A DNA stretch of 20,646 nucleotides from a virus. Shown one piece after another: positions 1-7,495 of the stretch (the stretch's first letter is position 1; each line of letters opens with the position of its first letter). The position numbers and the translations under genes were made by a program. The stretch lies in the IMG/VR virus record IMGVR_UViG_3300036845_000777, positions 1-20,646 of that record. One strand, written 5' to 3'. The notes below the pieces were generated by a model. It worked only from the letters and a program-made list of their open reading frames with translations, was not told where the DNA came from and did no database searches.

Positions 1-1
1 C

Positions 2-1396
2 TATCTCCGGTATTCCGGCGGCTGGCTCCCCAACGGCTCGTCGACCAACTTCTGGCAGCTCGGCGAGAACGTGCAGCCGTGGTCGAGTTCATCGGCCGTC
101 GTTGAAGCTTGCATTTCGGCCTACTCGCAGACAGCGGCCATGTGCCCCGGCGCGCAATGGCGGCTCAATGACAAGGGCGGCCGGGATCGGGTAACGACAA
201 CGGCGCTGTCGCGGGTCCTGAAGCAGCCAAACGACTATCAATCGATCAGCGACTTCATGCTGAATGCCGTCCGCCAGCTATACATGGAGGGCAATGCCTA
301 CGCGCTGGCGATCCGCAATGAACGGTTCGAGATTCAAGAACTGCACCTGATGGATTCGTGGCTGTCGCGGCCGCAGCTAGCGGTTGACGGCGAGGTTTTC
401 TATCGGCTTTACGGCAATCAGGTGATTGCCAGGCGGCTGGATGAAAAGCCGCTGGTCGTCCCGCAGCGCGACGTGCTTCATATCAGATTGCACGCCGATC
501 GCTCGCGCCGCTATCCGTTCCCGCTCTGGGGGCAGACACCGCTGCTCGCGGCGCTCAACGATATCGGCGTCAGCAGCGCGATCAGCAACCAGCAACTCGG
601 ATTTTACCAGAATCAGGCGCGGCCCTCTGCGGTTGTTTCAACCGACCTGGTTCTGGACAAGGACAAGGTTCAGGACCTGCGGGACCGGCTGAATGAGGTG
701 ACGACAGGCGCCGCCGCCGGTGGCGTGCCGATTCTGACGCACGGCCTGAAGATGCAGCCGTGGACTATCGGCGGCCGTGACGCGCAGCTTGCGGAGATGC
801 TGAAGATTTCCGAGGAGCACATCGCAATGGCCTTCCGCGTGCCGATGCAGTTGATTGGCCTCGGCGGCTCGTCGATGGGCTCGACGGAAGCGCTGATGCA
901 GTTTTGGGTTGCGACCGGGCTCGGGTTTCTGCTCAATCACATCGAGGAGGCGTTCGGGGTTCTTTTCCAGCTTAAAGGCCAGCCGGACGAATTTGTGGAA
1001 TTCGATACCCAGGCGTTGTTGCGCTCGAACATGAAGGAACGGATCGAGGCGCTTGCCCGCGGCGTTCAGGGCGGGATTTTCTCGCCGAACGAAGCGCGCG
1101 CCCAGGAGGGGCTGCCTTCAGTCAAGGCGGGAGATGAGCCCAGAGTACAAGCCCAAGTTGTGCCACTTTCGGCAGCAGGGGCAATTCCTTCGGCTCCGGC
1201 GTCGCCTTCGAGCGATTCGGCTCCGGCTCCGGCCGGACCGGGCAGCGGATCAGGTAACGGATCGGGCAACGGATCGGGCAACGGTAACGGATCGGCTGGC
1301 GGGCTAGATACGCAACAGACGGATTTTCAAGATGCAGCCAAACGGGAAGCACGACGTCTCCTTGATTACGCCTCCCGGCGCCGATTTAATTCTTGA
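2..1396 (+). CDS. Phage portal protein, HK97 family (5' end outside window)
   Basis: The frame is open from the first bases of the window, so the gene starts upstream and the GTG at 71 is internal. The portal forms the dodecameric ring at the capsid vertex through which DNA is packaged and to which the neck attaches. The in-window part (about 464 residues) has HK97-portal character: an N-terminal stretch with a WLPNGSS-like segment, a [14 protein letters not shown] helix, an RPSAVVSTD segment, and the [18 protein letters not shown] block followed by STEALMQFW. The last 70 residues are low-complexity Ala/Pro/Ser and then a Gly-Ser-Asn tract encoded by 12-base tandem units around 1246-1296. That tail is longer than usual for the family. 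The 3' end overlaps the next gene by 65 bases in another frame. The fold family is recognised from sequence memory. Confidence 0.9.
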   Translation, partial: YLRYSGGWLPNGSSTNFWQLGENVQPWSSSSAVVEACISAYSQTAAMCPGAQWRLNDKGGRDRVTTTALSRVLKQPNDYQSISDFMLNAVRQLYMEGNAYALAIRNERFEIQELHLMDSWLSRPQLAVDGEVFYRLYGNQVIARRLDEKPLVVPQRDVLHIRLHADRSRRYPFPLWGQTPLLAALNDIGVSSAISNQQLGFYQNQARPSAVVSTDLVLDKDKVQDLRDRLNEVTTGAAAGGVPILTHGLKMQPWTIGGRDAQLAEMLKISEEHIAMAFRVPMQLIGLGGSSMGSTEALMQFWVATGLGFLLNHIEEAFGVLFQLKGQPDEFVEFDTQALLRSNMKERIEALARGVQGGIFSPNEARAQEGLPSVKAGDEPRVQAQVVPLSAAGAIPSAPASPSSDSAPAPAGPGSGSGNGSGNGSGNGNGSAGGLDTQQTDFQDAAKREARRLLDYASRRRFNS

Positions 1397-2489
1397 AGCT
1401 TGGCGTCAAGCGCTCGGCGAGGTGCTCTGCGAACAGCGTCATCATTGGTCGCGGGAGCGCGAGCTGATCGAGGCGCAGGCGCGCGCGGTGCTCGCCGATC
1501 TGCGCTCGCAGATCGCGATTCTTCAGACCGAAATTCAGTTGCGCCTGGCGATGCTGCGCAATGGCATTGACGGCGCGCCGGGACCGCAGGGCGATCAGGG
1601 TCCGCCGGGCTTGCCGGGACTGCCGGGCGAAATCGGGGCCACCGGGGCCACCGGAGCGGCGGGGCCCCAAGGGCTGGCGGGCGAGATCGGCCCCATCGGC
1701 CCGCCCGGTGAGGCCGGAACCCCAGGCATGACCGGGCTCGACGGCGAGCGCGGGCTGCCGGGCGAGATCGGTCCGGCGGGTCCTGTCGGACCGGCGGGCG
1801 AGGCCGGTTTGGCCGGGCTCGATGGCGAGATCGGCCCGCAAGGTCCGGCGGGCGAGATCGGGCCGCAAGGCGAGATCGGTCCGGCTGGTCCGGTCGGACC
1901 AACGGGTGCGGATGGACAGCCCGGTGTTGCTGGAGCCAGTGGTGAGCGCGGGTTGCAAGGTGAAGTCGGCCCGGCTGGTCTCATGGGCCCTCCCGGTCCG
2001 GCCGGTGAGATAGGGTGTCCCGGCATAGATGGAGCCGACGGCGAGCGCGGGCTGCAAGGCGAACCGGGCGAACCTGGGCCAGTCGGCCCTGCCGGTCCGG
2101 CTGGTGAGGCCGGTATGGCCGGAGCCGATGGCGAGCGCGGGCTGCAAGGTGAGGCTGGCCCGGCCGGTCCCATGGGTCCGCCCGGTGCGATCGGGGAGGC
2201 CGGACATCCTGGTCTGGCTGGAGCCGACGGCGAGCGGGGGCTGCAAGGCGAGCCGGGCGAATGCGGCCAGATTGGGCCAGCCGGGGAAAGAGGCGAGCGC
2301 GGGCTGCCGGGGCCGGAAGGTCCGCCTGGAGCCGATGGCGAATCCGTGATAGGTCCGACCGGGCCTCAGGGTCCGCCCGGTCGAGACGGCCGGTCGGTTA
2401 TTGTCGGGAAGGGCATGCCGACCGCGTTAGCGGAAGTCGGCATGCTTTACCTCGATAGCGAAAGCGGAAGCCTTTACGAGTTCAGATGA
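1332..2489 (+). CDS. Collagen-like Gly-X-Y repeat structural protein
   Basis: This 385-residue protein has three parts. Residues 1-77 are mainly charged helix (a stretch rich in Glu, Arg, Leu and Ile with heptad-like spacing), a plausible trimerising coiled coil. Residues 78 to about 354 are nearly unbroken Gly-X-Y triplets with one slip at GESVIG. The last 30 residues form a short non-collagen cap ending [14 protein letters not shown]. Within the collagen part a block beginning D-G-E-R-G-L-(Q/P)-G-E recurs about every 33 residues, so the gene is built from roughly 100-base tandem units. Collagen-like proteins of phages are usually fibres, decoration or adhesion proteins on the virion. The start codon lies inside the portal gene, and no strong ribosome binding site is visible before it, so translation may be coupled to the portal. 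The exact role is unknown. Confidence 0.8.
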   Translation: MQPNGKHDVSLITPPGADLILEAWRQALGEVLCEQRHHWSRERELIEAQARAVLADLRSQIAILQTEIQLRLAMLRNGIDGAPGPQGDQGPPGLPGLPGEIGATGATGAAGPQGLAGEIGPIGPPGEAGTPGMTGLDGERGLPGEIGPAGPVGPAGEAGLAGLDGEIGPQGPAGEIGPQGEIGPAGPVGPTGADGQPGVAGASGERGLQGEVGPAGLMGPPGPAGEIGCPGIDGADGERGLQGEPGEPGPVGPAGPAGEAGMAGADGERGLQGEAGPAGPMGPPGAIGEAGHPGLAGADGERGLQGEPGECGQIGPAGERGERGLPGPEGPPGADGESVIGPTGPQGPPGRDGRSVIVGKGMPTALAEVGMLYLDSESGSLYEFR

Positions 2490-2528
2490 TTCGTTTATCC
2501 TCGCAAGTCTTTGATTTCATTGGCTAAA

Positions 2529-2915
2529 TCAGAAAGGTATTTCATCGTCGAAGTCAGGCTTTCTGGCGGGTGCCGCGGCGCTCCGTGGTTTTGGCTTTGG
2601 CATCTCGCTTTCCGGTGTCGGGGGAGAGATCGGGCGGATGAGGACGCTGTCGCGTTTTTCGTTCATGAATTCGGTTTGGCCGACGTAAAGCTCGACTTCT
2701 TTCCCGACCCAGTTGTTTGTCTCCGTGCCCCAGGATTTTGCCAGCACGCGCATGTTGGTGGCGTTGAGCGAGAGTTTCCCGCCGTCCTGGAACTCGACAT
2801 CAGGCCTGTCGAATTTTCCGGGCCGGATATCGAAGATGACGTTTCGCTGCGGGCCATCGGCAAGATGGTCGACTTTGATGAATCCTCCTGAATTGATTTG
2901 ATCGCTGATATCCAT
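2529..2915 (-). CDS. Phage protein with SSB-like acidic C-terminal tip (opposite strand)
   Basis: The 128-residue product starts at ATG 2915 behind a GGGAAG-type ribosome binding site; longer in-frame versions add a Pro/Arg-rich stretch with no sign of coding constraint. It contains a [19 protein letters not shown] block and a [12 protein letters not shown] block, which I recognise as the conserved core of a small phage family with 'N-x-T-N...W-(I/V)-G-K-x-(I/V)-x-L' spacing and no assigned function. It ends in a Pro/Lys/Ala-rich linker followed by DFDDEIPF, which closely resembles the acidic tip by which bacterial SSB recruits DNA-metabolism enzymes. A role in single-stranded DNA binding or recombination is inference. 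It lies antisense to the late operon, between two collagen-like genes, so it is probably expressed separately as a moron-like cassette. No clear sigma-70 promoter was found. Confidence 0.75.
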   Translation of the reverse strand: MDISDQINSGGFIKVDHLADGPQRNVIFDIRPGKFDRPDVEFQDGGKLSLNATNMRVLAKSWGTETNNWVGKEVELYVGQTEFMNEKRDSVLIRPISPPTPESEMPKPKPRSAAAPARKPDFDDEIPF

Positions 2916-2941
2916 CTCTTTGCTTCCCTTGTCTTTGCTTG

Positions 2942-2962
2942 GAGCCGCCGTGGCAGCGGCTC
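2942..2962. promoter_or_regulatory. Perfect inverted repeat between divergent genes
   Basis: GAGCCGC (2942-2948) pairs with GCGGCTC (2956-2962) across a 7-base loop. It sits between the start of the minus-strand SSB-tailed gene (2915) and the start of the plus-strand collagen/CBM gene (2996). It could be a hairpin in the leader of the minus-strand gene or an operator. A TTGACA hexamer on the minus strand (2991-2996) is near, but no well-spaced -10 box follows it. There is no U-tract, so it is not a standard terminator. Confidence 0.4.
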
Positions 2963-2995
2963 GGATACGGTGCGGCAAGCCCGAGGTGCCTGTCA

Positions 2996-3805
2996 ATGTC
3001 TTGGATCGAGATCGGCAATCTTCGCGGCCCGGAAGGCGTGCCCGGCGCGGCTGTTGACGGAGTGCCTGGTGCGGCCGGTCAGCCGGGGCCACAGGGCGAG
3101 AAAGGCGAGCGTGGGAACATCGGTCCGCAGGGGCCGCAAGGCCCTCGTGGCGAAGCTGCGGTCGGTCTCAAGGGCGATACGGGCAGCGAGGGGCCGCGCG
3201 GTGCGCCGGGGATACCAGGCATTGCCGGTCCTCAGGGGATACCTGGTTTGGTCGGGCCTCAGGGCGAGCCGGGCGAGCGCGGGCCAGCCGGGTTCATGCG
3301 CATGGCGCAGCCGTGGGTCGACAAGGTTCACTATGAGGGAACAATCGTCACGCACGATGGCGGGACGTTCCAGGCGGTGCGCGATACCGGGCGGCCGGTG
3401 GCATCGGATGACTGGGTGCTTCTTGCGGCGCCAGGCGTTGCCGGATGCGACGGCAAGGACGGACGCTCGATGAACCTGCGTGGCACGTACGCGCGGACCC
3501 TTGCTTATCGGGCGCTCGACGTCGTGGCGCTCGACGGCGGGTTGTTCGTCGCCCGGCGGGACGATCCTGGGCCGTGCCCCGGCGACGGATGGCAATTGTC
3601 GGCGATGCGGGGAAGGAAGGGCGAGGCCGGGCCTCAGGGCGAGCGCGGGGAGCGGGGCGAGAAGGCACCGAGGTGGACGGGCTGGCAGATCGATCGCGCG
3701 CGCTATTTGGCAATCCCTCTTATGTCGGACGGGAGCCAGGGACCGCCGCTGGAGCTTCGCGAGTTGTTCCAGCAGTTCCAGCAGGAGACGATGCCGGATG
3801 GCTGA
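2996..3805 (+). CDS. Collagen-like protein with carbohydrate-binding-type modules
   Basis: The start is ATG 2996 (MSWIEIG) with GAGGTG eight bases upstream; an in-frame TTG at 2939 is less likely because it would run through the inverted repeat. The 269-residue product has Gly-X-Y repeats at about residues 9-98 and then two modules. The first (about 104-141) reads [15 protein letters not shown]...DDWVLLA. The second (about 160-202) has [21 protein letters not shown] followed by [10 protein letters not shown]. These resemble the CBM5/12-like chitin-binding fold found in many phage fibre and decoration proteins: a Tyr, a 'G-x-x-V-x-H/L-D-G-G-x-F' turn and a closing Trp. A short second collagen piece ([15 protein letters not shown]) separates them from the C-terminal helix. 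The likely role is surface decoration or glycan binding on the virion. The 3' end overlaps the connector gene by eight bases. Confidence 0.75.
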   Translation: MSWIEIGNLRGPEGVPGAAVDGVPGAAGQPGPQGEKGERGNIGPQGPQGPRGEAAVGLKGDTGSEGPRGAPGIPGIAGPQGIPGLVGPQGEPGERGPAGFMRMAQPWVDKVHYEGTIVTHDGGTFQAVRDTGRPVASDDWVLLAAPGVAGCDGKDGRSMNLRGTYARTLAYRALDVVALDGGLFVARRDDPGPCPGDGWQLSAMRGRKGEAGPQGERGERGEKAPRWTGWQIDRARYLAIPLMSDGSQGPPLELRELFQQFQQETMPDG

Positions 3806-4448
3806 TCGCATCATCACGGTGCTGACGCCCGCGACGAGCTTCGATCTGATGACGCTGTCGGAGGCGAAAATGCTCATGGGCATTTCTCCAGCCGACACGA
3901 CGCAGGATACGGCGCTTCAGTTTTTCATCGACGTTAACAGCCAGATCATCGCCCGGCTTTGCAATCGCACGTTCGCGCGCGAGGAGGTTCGCGAGGAGTG
4001 GCGCGAGCTTAACGGCGGCACCCGGATTTTCCCGTCACACTGGCCGATCCAGTCTGGGGATATCGAGAGCGTGGAATCGCCGCTCGGGACCGTTCTCGAT
4101 CCCACCGGGTACGAGCTGGAGGAGGAGAGCGGCAAGATCGAGCTTATCGACCCGACCGCTGGTTATGCGAACGCCTGGGCCGAGCCGGTCATCGTCACGT
4201 ACTGGGGCGGCTATATGCTGCCCGGCGAGGCCCCGCTGCCGCTGAAGCAGGCATGCACGGTTCTGAATATTCAGAGCAAGCTGCTGGCCTCGCTCGGCTT
4301 GATGGGCGGCATGCGGCTTTTGTCGCACAAGGAAAAGAGAGTCGCCTTTCACGATCCTTTAAAGATACTCGAAGCCGCCATGGGCGCGGCCGGTAAGCCA
4401 AACGTCGTGATGGGTCTGCTCGACTATTATATCCGGCTTGAGGTTTGA
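3798..4448 (+). CDS. Head-tail connector, gp6-like (phiE125 gp8 / HK97 gp6 family)
   Basis: The 216-residue protein starts at ATG 3798 inside the last codons of the collagen/CBM gene, so the two are translationally coupled. The N-terminal part, [14 protein letters not shown]...[23 protein letters not shown], is the hallmark of gp6-like connectors: an all-helical bundle that docks under the portal and forms the first neck ring. The middle ([12 protein letters not shown] and the YWGGYMLPG segment) matches the longer phiE125 gp8-type members, which carry an extra beta-rich region. The C-terminal helix holds a run of Lys and Met residues. In HK97-like phages this gene directly follows the major capsid gene; here it follows collagen-like genes instead. 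Confidence 0.82.
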   Translation: MADRIITVLTPATSFDLMTLSEAKMLMGISPADTTQDTALQFFIDVNSQIIARLCNRTFAREEVREEWRELNGGTRIFPSHWPIQSGDIESVESPLGTVLDPTGYELEEESGKIELIDPTAGYANAWAEPVIVTYWGGYMLPGEAPLPLKQACTVLNIQSKLLASLGLMGGMRLLSHKEKRVAFHDPLKILEAAMGAAGKPNVVMGLLDYYIRLEV

Positions 4449-4464
4449 TCGCGGGATCATCCTG

Positions 4465-4827
4465 ATGGGCGTTGATTTTGCAACAATAGACTATCTGCCG
4501 AACTTCAATCTGTGGGCGCGGCCGATCCTCATTGCGCCGATTGTGTCGCAGCCTGGTGCTCCCGGCTACGCGGCACGCGGGATCTACGATACCGCCGAAA
4601 CTGATGTTGCGGCAGAGGACGGATCAGTCATCACCGATCACAGGACGATACTCGATATTCTCGAATCGGAATTCGGCACGCTGCCGGTGCAGGGCGATGT
4701 CGTCACCATCGGCGCTGATACCAATGCCAACGAACCGGCGCTCGGCGACTTCGAGATCATCAACGTCTGGCACGACGGCGCGGGCGAGACATCGCTACAA
4801 CTTCGCAAAATCATGACGGTGCCGTGA
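4465..4827 (+). CDS. Putative neck / head-tail stopper protein
   Basis: This 120-residue protein is rich in predicted beta-strands and lies immediately after the gp6-like connector. Its pattern of a GYAARGIYDTAE segment, VAAEDGSVITDHRTILDILESEF, LPVQGDVVTIGAD and a closing GETSLQLRKI matches small phage proteins placed at the lambda FII-like head-tail joining position. Such proteins cap the connector and stop DNA leakage before the tail binds. The start was put at ATG 4465. An in-frame TTG at 4438 would overlap the previous gene and adds residues unlike the family. No strong ribosome binding site precedes 4465, so coupling to the upstream gene is likely. The function rests on position and pattern. 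Confidence 0.65.
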   Translation: MGVDFATIDYLPNFNLWARPILIAPIVSQPGAPGYAARGIYDTAETDVAAEDGSVITDHRTILDILESEFGTLPVQGDVVTIGADTNANEPALGDFEIINVWHDGAGETSLQLRKIMTVP

Positions 4828-4828
4828 A

Positions 4829-5233
4829 ATGGCATTCGAAATGAACTTCATGGATACCGACGATTGCGTGGCCCGCATCGGCAAGATGATCGGTCACATC
4901 AATTACTTTGCCAATGTCGAGATGCGCCAGGAATTCAATGCATGGCAGACGCAGGACATGCATCGCAAGAAGGCCTCGACAAAGGGAACGAAATGGCGTC
5001 GCCATCAGAAATCGGTCTTCACGATCATAAGACCGCACAGCTATTACGAAACGCAGCGCTCCCAGCTTTATCAAGCCAAGCTGGTGCGCAAGCTGCGCCG
5101 CCGGAAGCGGCCGCTTAACGCCTATATCCAGCTACGCACCTCGACGCGGCCGATTCTGCGGGAGAGCGTCTATCAGAAACTGCCGCCGCGGATGAACGAA
5201 GCGTTGAGGCAGACCATCAACTGGAAAGATTGA
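4829..5233 (+). CDS. Putative neck protein, HK97 gp10-like by position
   Basis: The 134-residue product begins at ATG 4829, one base after the preceding stop codon. It is strikingly basic in its second half, with RRHQK, KLVRKLRRRKR and further Arg residues, and an acidic N-terminus (MDTDDC). It sits between the neck-stopper candidate and the tail terminator candidate, where HK97 gp10-like minor tail or neck proteins are found. I do not recognise a specific motif, so the call is positional. The last codons TTGA overlap the next gene's start. It could instead be a DNA-contacting neck protein, given the basic charge. Confidence 0.5.
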   Translation: MAFEMNFMDTDDCVARIGKMIGHINYFANVEMRQEFNAWQTQDMHRKKASTKGTKWRRHQKSVFTIIRPHSYYETQRSQLYQAKLVRKLRRRKRPLNAYIQLRTSTRPILRESVYQKLPPRMNEALRQTINWKD

Positions 5234-5913
5234 ATCTTGTGGCAATCCTCGCCGATGGTGTCATTGAAGCGGCTGATGCCGCCGATGCGCCGCGGGTAGT
5301 CTCCGGGCTGCCGGAAGGAATCACGCAAACCCAATCGTATAGCTGGGTGCTGCGGGAATTGTTCGTCGAGGCGCTGCAACCGCTGTTCCGCGGCTTCACA
5401 TTCGTTCGCAATCCCGAGCGGCCGATCCAAACGTGGCAATTGCCGGTCGTCGGCGTCTACATGCTGCCCGAGCGAATGACGCCATGGGGCGACATCAACG
5501 CGGGCGACATCCGCTTTACCCACGATTTCCAGGTCGGGTTTTCGATCGTCATCGCCGACAACGATCACGACAAAGCCCAGCAGACATTGGATTCGTACTG
5601 GTGGACGCTGATGTTCGGGCTATGGGCGAACGACGGCCTGACCAACCTCGTCATGTCCAACGGCCCTGACAATGTGCGGTTCATGGGCGTTTCTCTCGGC
5701 AACAAGCGCTTTGTCTTCGGTTCGGTCGGACAGAAAAACGAAACGCCGGTCGCCGAGCTACAGTACGAAGCAACCTGCAAATTCGGCAGCGAGTGGGCTC
5801 CGATCCCGCAAGACGACCTGCTCACCATGCGCGTGACTGTCCTTCCCGGCGGCTTCGATCAAACCGTGACGCCGGTCATCACGACCGAATACGACTTCTC
5901 ATCAACCGGCTAG
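5230..5913 (+). CDS. Putative tail terminator / tail completion protein
   Basis: The 227-residue protein occupies the slot just before the sheath block, where the tail terminator is normally encoded; this protein ends tail-tube and sheath polymerisation and docks to the neck. The sequence is typical of phage proteins annotated this way: VLRELFVEALQPLFRGFTF near the start, a VVGVYMLPERM segment, a DFQVGFSIVIADND strand pair, a Trp-rich helix (YWWTLMFGLWANDG) and an ELQYEATCKF strand near the end. The start is uncertain: TTG 5230 overlaps the previous stop as TTGA, while GTG 5239 sits ten bases after GGAAAG and would shorten the protein by three residues. The family call is inference from order and general pattern. 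Confidence 0.55.
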   Translation: MNLVAILADGVIEAADAADAPRVVSGLPEGITQTQSYSWVLRELFVEALQPLFRGFTFVRNPERPIQTWQLPVVGVYMLPERMTPWGDINAGDIRFTHDFQVGFSIVIADNDHDKAQQTLDSYWWTLMFGLWANDGLTNLVMSNGPDNVRFMGVSLGNKRFVFGSVGQKNETPVAELQYEATCKFGSEWAPIPQDDLLTMRVTVLPGGFDQTVTPVITTEYDFSSTG

Positions 5914-5928
5914 AAAGGAGAGAACGCA

Positions 5929-6258
5929 ATGCCTACGACACCAACTCAACGCCAGACCGCAATGCCGATTCCCAAGAGCCTCACCCGCAACGAGGCGCGG
6001 CAGGCGCGCTATCGCGAGATCGCTAAGGCGATGCAAATCCAGCGCGTGCGCGTCGAGCCGACCAGCGACAAGCTGCGGAGCTTTCTCAGGCACCCGTCCG
6101 GCGCGCGCTTCCACGCTACGGGCTCGTCCGACTGGCCCTTCGATTCATTCACCCATCGTCGCCTCCGCGACGGCGATATCCGGGTCGTCAGCGAGGAACA
6201 TCCCGCGCACCAGGCTGAAGCAAAGCCCGCTCACCCTCCGGGCGGCACACCGGCTTGA
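5929..6258 (+). CDS. DUF2635-like small protein upstream of tail sheath
   Basis: ATG 5929 follows a strong AAAGGAG ribosome binding site. The 109-residue product contains RVRVEPTSDKLRSF..HPSGARF followed by WPFDSFTHRRLRDGDIRVV. That layout, with a P-rich first strand, a G-x-x-x-x-x-x-G turn, an aromatic residue and the R-R-L-R-D-G-D block, is the DUF2635 pattern. In Mu-like phages a protein of this type is encoded just before the tail sheath; its biochemical role is not settled. Here it is separated from the sheath by two extra genes. The C-terminus (KPAHPPGGTPA and stop) is encoded within the first copy of a 41-base direct repeat whose second copy follows the next gene. Confidence 0.65.
   Translation: MPTTPTQRQTAMPIPKSLTRNEARQARYREIAKAMQIQRVRVEPTSDKLRSFLRHPSGARFHATGSSDWPFDSFTHRRLRDGDIRVVSEEHPAHQAEAKPAHPPGGTPA
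6216..6256 (+). repeat. 41-base direct repeat, copy 1
   Basis: This copy covers the last codons of the DUF2635-like gene. It matches 6864-6904 with two differences (G/A at base 10, T/C at base 16). Its core forms a 6-base stem CCGCTC/GGGCGG over a 7-base loop with one G-U pair. Confidence 0.9.
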
Positions 6259-6281
6259 TCCGCCAATTGCGGAGCTTTTTT
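6259..6281 (+). terminator. Rho-independent terminator-like hairpin
   Basis: TCCGC (6259-6263), loop CAATT, GCGGA (6269-6273), then GC and six T (6276-6281). It begins one base after the stop codon at 6258. The stem is short but GC-rich. It contains the GGAG that would serve as the ribosome binding site for ATG 6285, so the fold could both reduce readthrough and mask that site. Confidence 0.5.
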
Positions 6282-6284
6282 GCG

Positions 6285-6866
6285 ATGGATGAGGTGGTCA
6301 ATGCTGTGCATTGCGTCGATGCGCAGGTCGTCCGCGGCGCTGGCTCCATTGAATCTGCGGACGCACACGGCCGCTATGACGTCGTATGCTTCGGGCCGGA
6401 CGGCGAGGAGAAATGGCGCGACACGATCGAGAACGTCGTCGTCACGGTCGGCAAAAATCTCGCGCTTGATACGTTCCTGGCTGGCTCTGGCTACACCGTC
6501 GTCGGGCCGTTCATGGGTCTGATCAGCTCGGTTGGCTACTCGGCGATTGCCGCCAGCGACACCATGACGTCGCACCCCGGCTGGACCGAGGCCGGAGGTG
6601 CCAATGCCCCGACCTACAACGTTCCACGCAAGATGTGCCTCTGGTCGGCCGCGTCCAGTGCATCGAAGTCGCTGAGCGCCGCGCTGATGTTCGCCATCAC
6701 CGCAACCGGCACAATCAAGGGAGCCTTCCTGGTCTTCGGGACCGGCGCGCTCAACACCATCGACAGCACCTCTGGCGTGCTCTACTCCGCGGGCCTGTTC
6801 TCGCATGGCGACAAAGTCGTTGGAAATGGTGACACATTGAATTGTAGTTTCTCGGCGTCGATGTGA
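6285..6866 (+). CDS. Phage virion-associated protein of unknown function
   Basis: The 193-residue product starts at ATG 6285 (MDEVVNAVHCV) with GGAG ten bases upstream; a TTG at 6255 would read through the terminator-like hairpin and is less likely. The sequence has a pattern I have seen in phage structural regions: GRYDVVCFGPDG..KWRDTIENVVVTVGKNLALDTFLAGSGYT, then FMGLISS, SHPGWTEAG, NAPTYN, and a C-terminal SGVLYSAGLFSHGDKVV...GDTLNC. It is dominated by short beta-strands with Gly/Ser/Thr, as in beta-rich virion proteins. No enzyme motif is visible. The gene is bracketed by the 41-base direct repeats at 6216-6256 and 6864-6904, which suggests it entered as a cassette between the DUF2635-like gene and the sheath. 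Confidence 0.7.
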   Translation: MDEVVNAVHCVDAQVVRGAGSIESADAHGRYDVVCFGPDGEEKWRDTIENVVVTVGKNLALDTFLAGSGYTVVGPFMGLISSVGYSAIAASDTMTSHPGWTEAGGANAPTYNVPRKMCLWSAASSASKSLSAALMFAITATGTIKGAFLVFGTGALNTIDSTSGVLYSAGLFSHGDKVVGNGDTLNCSFSASM

Positions 6867-6904
6867 AGCAAAACCCGCCCACCCTCCGGGCGGCACACCG
6901 GCTT
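6864..6904 (+). repeat. 41-base direct repeat, copy 2
   Basis: This copy starts at the stop codon of the 6285-6866 gene and ends inside the stop codon of the minus-strand gene at 6903. Relative to copy 1 its two base changes are both synonymous in the DUF2635-like frame, and the following stop is TAA instead of TGA. Its CCGCCC/GGGCGG stem is fully Watson-Crick. Confidence 0.9.
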
Positions 6905-7394
6905 AATGCCCGCGACAAATTTGCCGCTTGTACTTGATGATGGCATCAAATGCCGCGAGTTTGACCGCAGACGGGCTCACATAATGGCGTTCTGAGAAAC
7001 GGGTGTATCCGGTCGCCTTGTCCAGAAATCGCGCGTGCCACAGCGCTCCCTTTTGGAACACGACGACGTTAAAGCCATCCGCAGTGTTGAGAAACTCATT
7101 GCCATTGGCGGAAACCCGCCAATGGCGGCGCAGCCAATTGGCTCGACGGCTCTTGAAGCTCGCCTCGCGCCGACGCGCGCCAACTAAATCCTGTTCCATA
7201 TAGCCCGCGCAGATGCAGCCGGTTCTCAGCACGTCGGGGTAATCAGTGTGTGCCATGTGATGGACGTACCTGATCACCTGCACCTCACACATTTCGCAGA
7301 CGAAGCACGGCTTTTCGAGATCGTCGATATCGACGCATTCCCATCCTTTGTGCGGCACGCCGGGAACGCACCACTTGCCGGTGCCTTCCGTCAT
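6903..7394 (-). CDS. Cys-rich probable zinc-binding phage/host protein (opposite strand)
   Basis: ATG 7394 has a perfect AAGGAGG ribosome binding site six bases upstream (7401-7407). The 163-residue protein has a Cys/His-rich first half: C9, C20, C30-x2-C33-x2-C36, a HHMAH cluster at 45-49, and C60-x-C62. It opens with WCVPGVPHKGWECVDIDDL. The second half is basic (ARRREASFKSRRANWLRRHW) and then beta-like, with a C-terminal VKLAAFDAI helix. I recall similar proteins of unknown function in rhizobial genomes and phages; zinc binding is inferred from the Cys spacing. It runs against the late operon and looks like a separately expressed moron. A TAAAAT -10-like hexamer lies on the minus strand at 7419-7424 without a good -35, so promoter evidence is weak. 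Confidence 0.75.
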   Translation of the reverse strand: MTEGTGKWCVPGVPHKGWECVDIDDLEKPCFVCEMCEVQVIRYVHHMAHTDYPDVLRTGCICAGYMEQDLVGARRREASFKSRRANWLRRHWRVSANGNEFLNTADGFNVVVFQKGALWHARFLDKATGYTRFSERHYVSPSAVKLAAFDAIIKYKRQICRGH

Positions 7395-7459
7395 GCGCGC
7401 CTCCTTAACGGTGGCACAATTTTATCCATCGAAGTCTCTCCCCGGATTTCGATTGGCTA

Positions 7460-7494
7460 GAGCCGAGCTGGTGCCGCAAGCGCCAGTTCGGTTC
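7460..7494 (+). promoter_or_regulatory. Long hairpin in sheath leader (15-bp stem)
   Basis: The left arm 7460-7474 (core CCGAGCTGGTGC) pairs with 7480-7494 (core GCGCCAGTTCGG) around the loop CGCAA. Fifteen pairs form in RNA, three of them G-U. There is no following U-tract. It lies 83 bases before the tail sheath start, downstream of the divergent Cys-rich gene. Confidence 0.6.
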
Positions 7495-7495
7495 G

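Noticed and set aside
1366-2246. Long open frames antisense to the collagen-like gene
   Set aside because: They are Arg/Pro-rich by-products of the GC-rich Gly-X-Y repeat and have no start signals.
2500-2532. TGATTT/AAATCA inverted repeat between convergent genes as a terminator
   Set aside because: The stem is six AT-rich pairs without a T-run, too weak to support.
2993-3898. 301-codon minus-strand frame opposite the second collagen-like gene
   Set aside because: It is a mirror of the Gly-X-Y and CBM-type coding sequence. The plus frame has recognisable domains and a ribosome binding site.
7419-7424. TAAAAT on the minus strand as a promoter -10 box for the Cys-rich gene
   Set aside because: No acceptable -35 lies at 16-18 bases, and the implied leader is only about 18 bases, so it was not annotated.
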